Source of the DNA: Flavobacteriia bacterium | GTDB taxonomy: Bacteria; Bacteroidota; Bacteroidia; Flavobacteriales_D; Crocinitomicaceae | Assembly (NCBI GenBank): GCA_009925805.1 | Contig: RFQF01000019.1 | Coordinates: forward strand, 1 to 16,298 | Direction: 5' to 3' | Length of the DNA: 16,298 bases | Shown: positions 15,758-16,298 of the stretch, piece after piece | How positions within the stretch are numbered: the stretch's first letter is position 1 | Layout of the letters: each line of letters opens with the position of its first letter | The notes under the pieces: model-generated | Told to the model about the DNA's origin: nothing | Databases searched by the model: none | The model's input: only the letters and a program-made list of their open reading frames with translations | Translations under genes and position numbers: made by a program

Positions 15758-16298
15758 CCGACCAGCCGCGAAATCTTCCATGATTGCCTTGATTATTTTG
15801 ATCATCGTTTTGTTTTCTATTGGGCTATTTATTTCGATTTATCCGAGCAAGGGTTCTTTCTTTTTCGTGCATCCTGAACGCCTTACTGCACTCCTTCTAT
15901 TGCCGCTAATTTTTATGTTCTTTTACCGACGGAATCGCGCGTTCAATGAGCAATCGAGGATCCTTGCCAACCCCTATCATTCGTTAAGCGTTTCTAAAAG
16001 CAAAACATGGATAGCTCAATTTTTAAAGAGCTTTGTATTTTCCATGCTTATTATTTCTTGGGCTTACCCTTGTTTAGGCGATAAAAAAAATACGGGCTCG
16101 AGGAACCGTAAAGAATGGGTGTTTTGTTTGGATCTTTCCAATTCCATGAATGTGCGCGACATTTCCGGAGAATCCCGCCTCGAAATTGCGCAACGACTTA
16201 TGAATGCCCTTACGCATCATTTCCATGAGGAAGCCGTTTCCCTGTGCACGTTTGCAGGGAATGCCCACGAGGAAATACCGTTAACTATCGATTATGCC
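15750..16298 (+). CDS. batB: BatB: membrane vWA protein, 3' end outside window
   Basis: The first 183 residues of a second aerotolerance-type vWA protein; the frame stays open to the last base. The metal-site motif DLSNS is at D128, S130 and S132 (CLDLSNSMNVRDIS), and SRLEIAQRLMNAL fits the helix after it. Two helices shared with the family lie at about 45-59 and 91-109. An extra hydrophobic segment (about 11-30) precedes them, with a basic N-terminus (MHNRPAAK), so the family's usual HPERL start is preceded by about 40 residues. The ATG at 15750 overlaps the batA stop by 8 bases. M11 (15780) is another possible start and would still keep the extra helix. The conserved T and D of the metal site lie beyond the window. 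The family call is firm; the neighbours that should follow are batC, batD and batE. Confidence 0.9.
   Translation, partial: MHNRPAAKSSMIALIILIIVLFSIGLFISIYPSKGSFFFVHPERLTALLLLPLIFMFFYRRNRAFNEQSRILANPYHSLSVSKSKTWIAQFLKSFVFSMLIISWAYPCLGDKKNTGSRNRKEWVFCLDLSNSMNVRDISGESRLEIAQRLMNALTHHFHEEAVSLCTFAGNAHEEIPLTIDYA

Noticed and set aside
1..16298. Search by eye for tRNA or rRNA genes, CRISPR arrays, insertion sequences, toxin-antitoxin or defence genes
   Set aside because: None seen; gaps are all under 100 bases and every gene belongs to a core or envelope family.

Overview
The window looks like ordinary chromosome from a member of the Bacteroidota, most likely a Flavobacteriales-type organism. Three things point there: a short primary sigma factor without region 1.1, repeated TAnnTTTG promoter boxes with no Shine-Dalgarno sequences, and SPII lipoproteins together with a MoxR/DUF58/BatA/BatB cluster. 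All sixteen genes are tightly packed. No RNA gene, mobile element, CRISPR array or gene-free stretch over 100 bases was seen. The species cannot be named from this sequence.

Layout. Positions 2-1291 are the C-terminal half of FtsK, cut by the window start. Next comes a secreted M14-type zinc carboxypeptidase with a C-terminal amidotransferase-like domain (1333-3768). A three-gene unit follows: an FKBP-type prolyl isomerase lipoprotein (3815-4744), an unrecognised lipoprotein coupled to it by an ATGA overlap (4741-5877), and the replication restart helicase PriA (5887-8367). PriA converges on rpoD, and the two stop codons interlock in a TTAA. On the minus strand trpS (9333-10307) lies upstream of rpoD (8364-9233). 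Divergent from trpS are a PlsC-type acyltransferase (10378-11130) and gatC (11161-11460). The stop of gatC touches the stop of a minus-strand zinc-ribbon gene of unknown function (11461-11826).

From 11910 to the window end runs a compact operon: MoxR AAA+ ATPase, DUF58 protein, a BatD/DUF4381-like membrane protein, BatA, and a 3'-truncated BatB. Junctions are a 2-base gap or overlaps of 4 to 8 bases. This is the Bacteroides aerotolerance (Bat) type of MoxR/vWA system, expected to work as an envelope-associated chaperone or metal-dependent assembly machine; its exact job is unsettled. batC, batD and batE would be expected just beyond the window.

The most interesting structural signal is at promoters. 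Three plus-strand genes (FKBP, plsC, gatC) have a perfect TAnnTTTG box whose last base lies only 3 to 6 bases before the ATG, and moxR has a one-base-longer variant 1 base before its ATG. This predicts leaderless or nearly leaderless mRNAs. The sigma factor expected to read these boxes is encoded in the same window. No clearly new defence or mobile system is visible; the findings are mostly variant domains, unusual gene junctions and genes of unknown function.
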